Shown here one piece after another: positions 54,657 to 56,120 of a stretch of DNA of 56,120 nucleotides; position 1 is the first letter of the stretch; each line of letters opens with the position of its first letter. Origin of the DNA: an uncultured Prevotellaceae bacterium (GTDB lineage: Bacteria > Bacteroidota > Bacteroidia > Bacteroidales > Muribaculaceae); contig CAMJJG010000011.1 of assembly GCA_946406035.1 (NCBI GenBank), positions 1 to 56,120 of the forward strand, given 5' to 3'. The position numbers and the translations under genes are program-made. Below the pieces are notes generated by a model, which ran no database searches, had not been told where the DNA came from, and worked only from the letters and a program-made list of their open reading frames with translations.

Positions 54657-55307
54657 ATGAGACCGATTACCAATATATTGCTTGTGCTGGCACTCATCTG
54701 CTATGTGTTCCTGCCGTTTTATGACATTTCGCTCAGCGGCACGGTCACTGGACTCAACTTTACCGCTGGCACGATTTCTCAATCACTATCGATCAAGAGT
54801 ATACTGCTGGCATTGCTTCCTTTCATCGCTTGCTTTGGGGCCGTGGCTCTCAACTGCCTCAGGAGCCGATGGTGGATCCTGGGGGCGATAGCCTGCATCA
54901 TCCTCTGGATGGGCTTCTATATGCACACCGGGCACATTCACGACATCGTGTTGCAGCACAATCCCGAGGTCATCCCCGACAACGACATGGGTGAGGGCTT
55001 CAAGATTACGGCCCAGGGCATCGGGTACAAACTGTCCTACGTCCTTACTGCCCTGTCACTACTCTCGGCACTCATCTCGTTATTGCCATTCAAGTTCAAC
55101 GAGACGATTGAGAGGGCCGTGGACGATACCTTTGAGGACGGCCGCCGCCATGTGCGCAAGGAGTTTAACCGCATCGAGAGCAACCTGCACAAGCCCCTTA
55201 AATCCAAGCAGCAACCTGCAACCCCGATATCACCCGGAGCCGAGGGCACCAGTTGTGAGGATCACGTCGAGGATAAGGAAGACCCGACGCGCTTCATGCC
55301 CAAGTAG
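54657..55307 (+). CDS. Conserved-looking inner-membrane protein of unknown function
   Basis: This 216-residue protein has an N-terminal helix (about 3-24), two helices at about 47-65 and 70-90, and one at about 122-145. A charged cytoplasmic tail follows (TIERAVDDTFEDGRRHVRKE...). A loop of about 30 residues holding HTGHIHDIVLQH may face the periplasm. No family is recognised. It is transcribed alone, with no clear promoter box (TAAATTCG at 54599-54606 is a one-base variant). Confidence 0.65.
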   Translation: MRPITNILLVLALICYVFLPFYDISLSGTVTGLNFTAGTISQSLSIKSILLALLPFIACFGAVALNCLRSRWWILGAIACIILWMGFYMHTGHIHDIVLQHNPEVIPDNDMGEGFKITAQGIGYKLSYVLTALSLLSALISLLPFKFNETIERAVDDTFEDGRRHVRKEFNRIESNLHKPLKSKQQPATPISPGAEGTSCEDHVEDKEDPTRFMPK

Positions 55308-55321
55308 GGTAGGGCAAGTGG

Positions 55322-55846
55322 CTACTCGGTGGGGTGGTGCATGTCGATGCGGCGAAAGGTGATAGGCGTGGTCACGCGCAGGGTGTGGTGATTGGCGCCA
55401 TAGAACAGCACTCGACCTGCCAGCACGTCATATTTTGCCAGCACGCCGTGCACATTCTTGTATTTGAGATCACCAAGCCAGATGTAGGCCTGATTGAGAT
55501 CCACACTGTGTAGCAGCACCCACTTGGCCGTGAATTCGCCTTGCCACAGCAGCTGCCACTCGTCGTGCTCGGGTATGCCGTCGGGCGACACGTTGGTGCG
55601 TATCAGCTCATTGTAATAACCCCACACGGTGCTGTCCTTGGTGTTAAAGGTGTAGTTCATCTCGATGAAGCTGATGCTATCCTCGTACTGATAGACCCAA
55701 TCCCCATTCATGTACTTGTTGTACTGGTCTTGAAGCTCGACGCTCTCGAGGGTGGTCCAGTCGGTCTCAATCACCTCGTGGTCGCCCTCACAGGCGGCCA
55801 GCAGCACAATGGCTAGGCTCATCAGCAAATAATTCAGGTATTTCAT
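55322..55846 (-). CDS. Lipoprotein of unknown function
   Basis: This 174-residue protein has a lipoprotein signal peptide ending in LLAAC (Cys19). The mature part is beta-rich with many aromatic residues: WVYQYEDSISFIEMNYTFNT, DEWQLLWQGEFTAKWVLLHS and an ending TFRRIDMHHPTE. It looks like a small lipocalin-like or immunoglobulin-like periplasmic protein, but no family is recognised. It is convergent with the membrane-protein gene (14 nt between stops). Confidence 0.75.
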   Translation of the reverse strand: MKYLNYLLMSLAIVLLAACEGDHEVIETDWTTLESVELQDQYNKYMNGDWVYQYEDSISFIEMNYTFNTKDSTVWGYYNELIRTNVSPDGIPEHDEWQLLWQGEFTAKWVLLHSVDLNQAYIWLGDLKYKNVHGVLAKYDVLAGRVLFYGANHHTLRVTTPITFRRIDMHHPTE

Positions 55847-55882
55847 CTCTTGAAATATTACGTTAGTCTTAATTATATAACG

Positions 55883-55918
55883 AGCGCCGTCGGGAATTTA
55901 TTGTCTCCCGACGGCGCT
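55883..55918 (-). terminator. Terminator of the outer-membrane protein gene
   Basis: A perfect 13-bp stem (55883-55895 with 55906-55918) has a 10-nt loop. It lies 8 nt after the minus-strand stop at 55927. The minus strand continues CGTTATATAATT. Confidence 0.7.
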
Positions 55919-55926
55919 TAGGGTCA

Positions 55927-56120
55927 TCAATTGGCGCCACCACCCATGCCGCCGGTTACGCCGCCTCCGCCCGACTGCTTGCCGCTGCCGATGAGGTCGT
56001 CGTTCTCAATAGACTTGTCGGCCTTCTTGACGCGTGTGGTGAGCGAGCCAAAGCGGTAGCTCACCGAGATGCCGAACTTGCGGCCCTGGCGCTGCTCATA
56101 GCGCGTCCAGCCCGTCACGT
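55927..56120 (-). CDS. C-terminal end of an outer-membrane beta-barrel protein (partial)
   Basis: The last 63 or so residues of a leftward gene cut by the window edge read FGISVSYRFGSLTTRVKKAD and IENDDLIGSGKQSGGGG, ending GGMGGGAN. A strand ending in SYRFG followed by a short linker with V-K-K and a glycine-rich tail is typical of TonB-dependent-receptor-like barrels of the outer_membrane beta-barrel family 3 (the last strand, then an exposed tail). The start lies outside the window. Confidence 0.75.
   Translation of the reverse strand, partial: VTGWTRYEQRQGRKFGISVSYRFGSLTTRVKKADKSIENDDLIGSGKQSGGGGVTGGMGGGAN

Overview
The window looks like the chromosome of a gut-type Bacteroidota, order Bacteroidales, and a Muribaculaceae-like lineage is my best guess. 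The reasons are Bacteroidota-type promoters (-7 box TAnnTTTG) in front of many genes, lipoproteins, a TonB-dependent receptor, a type 9-like sorting tail, dockerin-like C-terminal tails on surface proteins, tandem rhomboids, a fused FtcD-FchA, and GC-rich codons inside AT-rich intergenic DNA. The family assignment is inference. Most of the window is ordinary core and accessory chromosome. I see no insertion sequence, CRISPR array, rRNA or tRNA.

Layout. 1-4575: a Zn/Cd-type P-type ATPase with its own promoter and a palindromic candidate operator, then two divergent glycosyltransferases. 4585-13007: a long leftward run glnS - tsaC - polyprenyl glycosylphosphotransferase - ClC channel - PAP2/outer-membrane protein - fmt. 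13368-18262: a leftward run of two overlapping rhomboid proteases, an EEP-family protein and an M3 peptidase lipoprotein, ended by an 18-bp hairpin terminator. 18489-23916: HU, a dicarboxylate/amino-acid symporter, a FemAB-like/flippase pair, and greA-HIT.

24108-28367: a cobalamin-riboswitch operon. A well-conserved B12 aptamer (28127-28312, minus strand) precedes three secreted proteins: a protein of the kind found beside BtuB/BtuG, a BtuG-like beta-propeller, and a DUF4465 protein. The first two end in dockerin-like repeats and the third in a T9SS-like tail, instead of carrying lipoprotein anchors. This is the most interesting system in the window.

28517-38382: two convergent amino-acid catabolic operons, arcA-arcB-arcC (arginine deiminase, rightward) and ftcD-hutU-hutH-hutI (histidine to glutamate, leftward), separated by a 14-bp bidirectional hairpin. 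38668-42513: a cytoplasmic lipase-like hydrolase, then two small coupled lipoproteins, a polyprenyl synthase and TatD. 42604-42700: the SRP RNA with its own promoter and terminator. 42814-48952: a TonB-dependent receptor of the Oar type, a BACON/OB-fold lipoprotein and a secreted nucleotide pyrophosphatase-like enzyme, which may form a nutrient-uptake unit. 49502-53936: ruvC, rnz, and acpP-fabF-rnc. 53929-54530: a small prophage remnant abutting rnc. 54657-end: a membrane protein, a lipoprotein and the C-terminus of an outer-membrane beta-barrel protein cut by the window edge.
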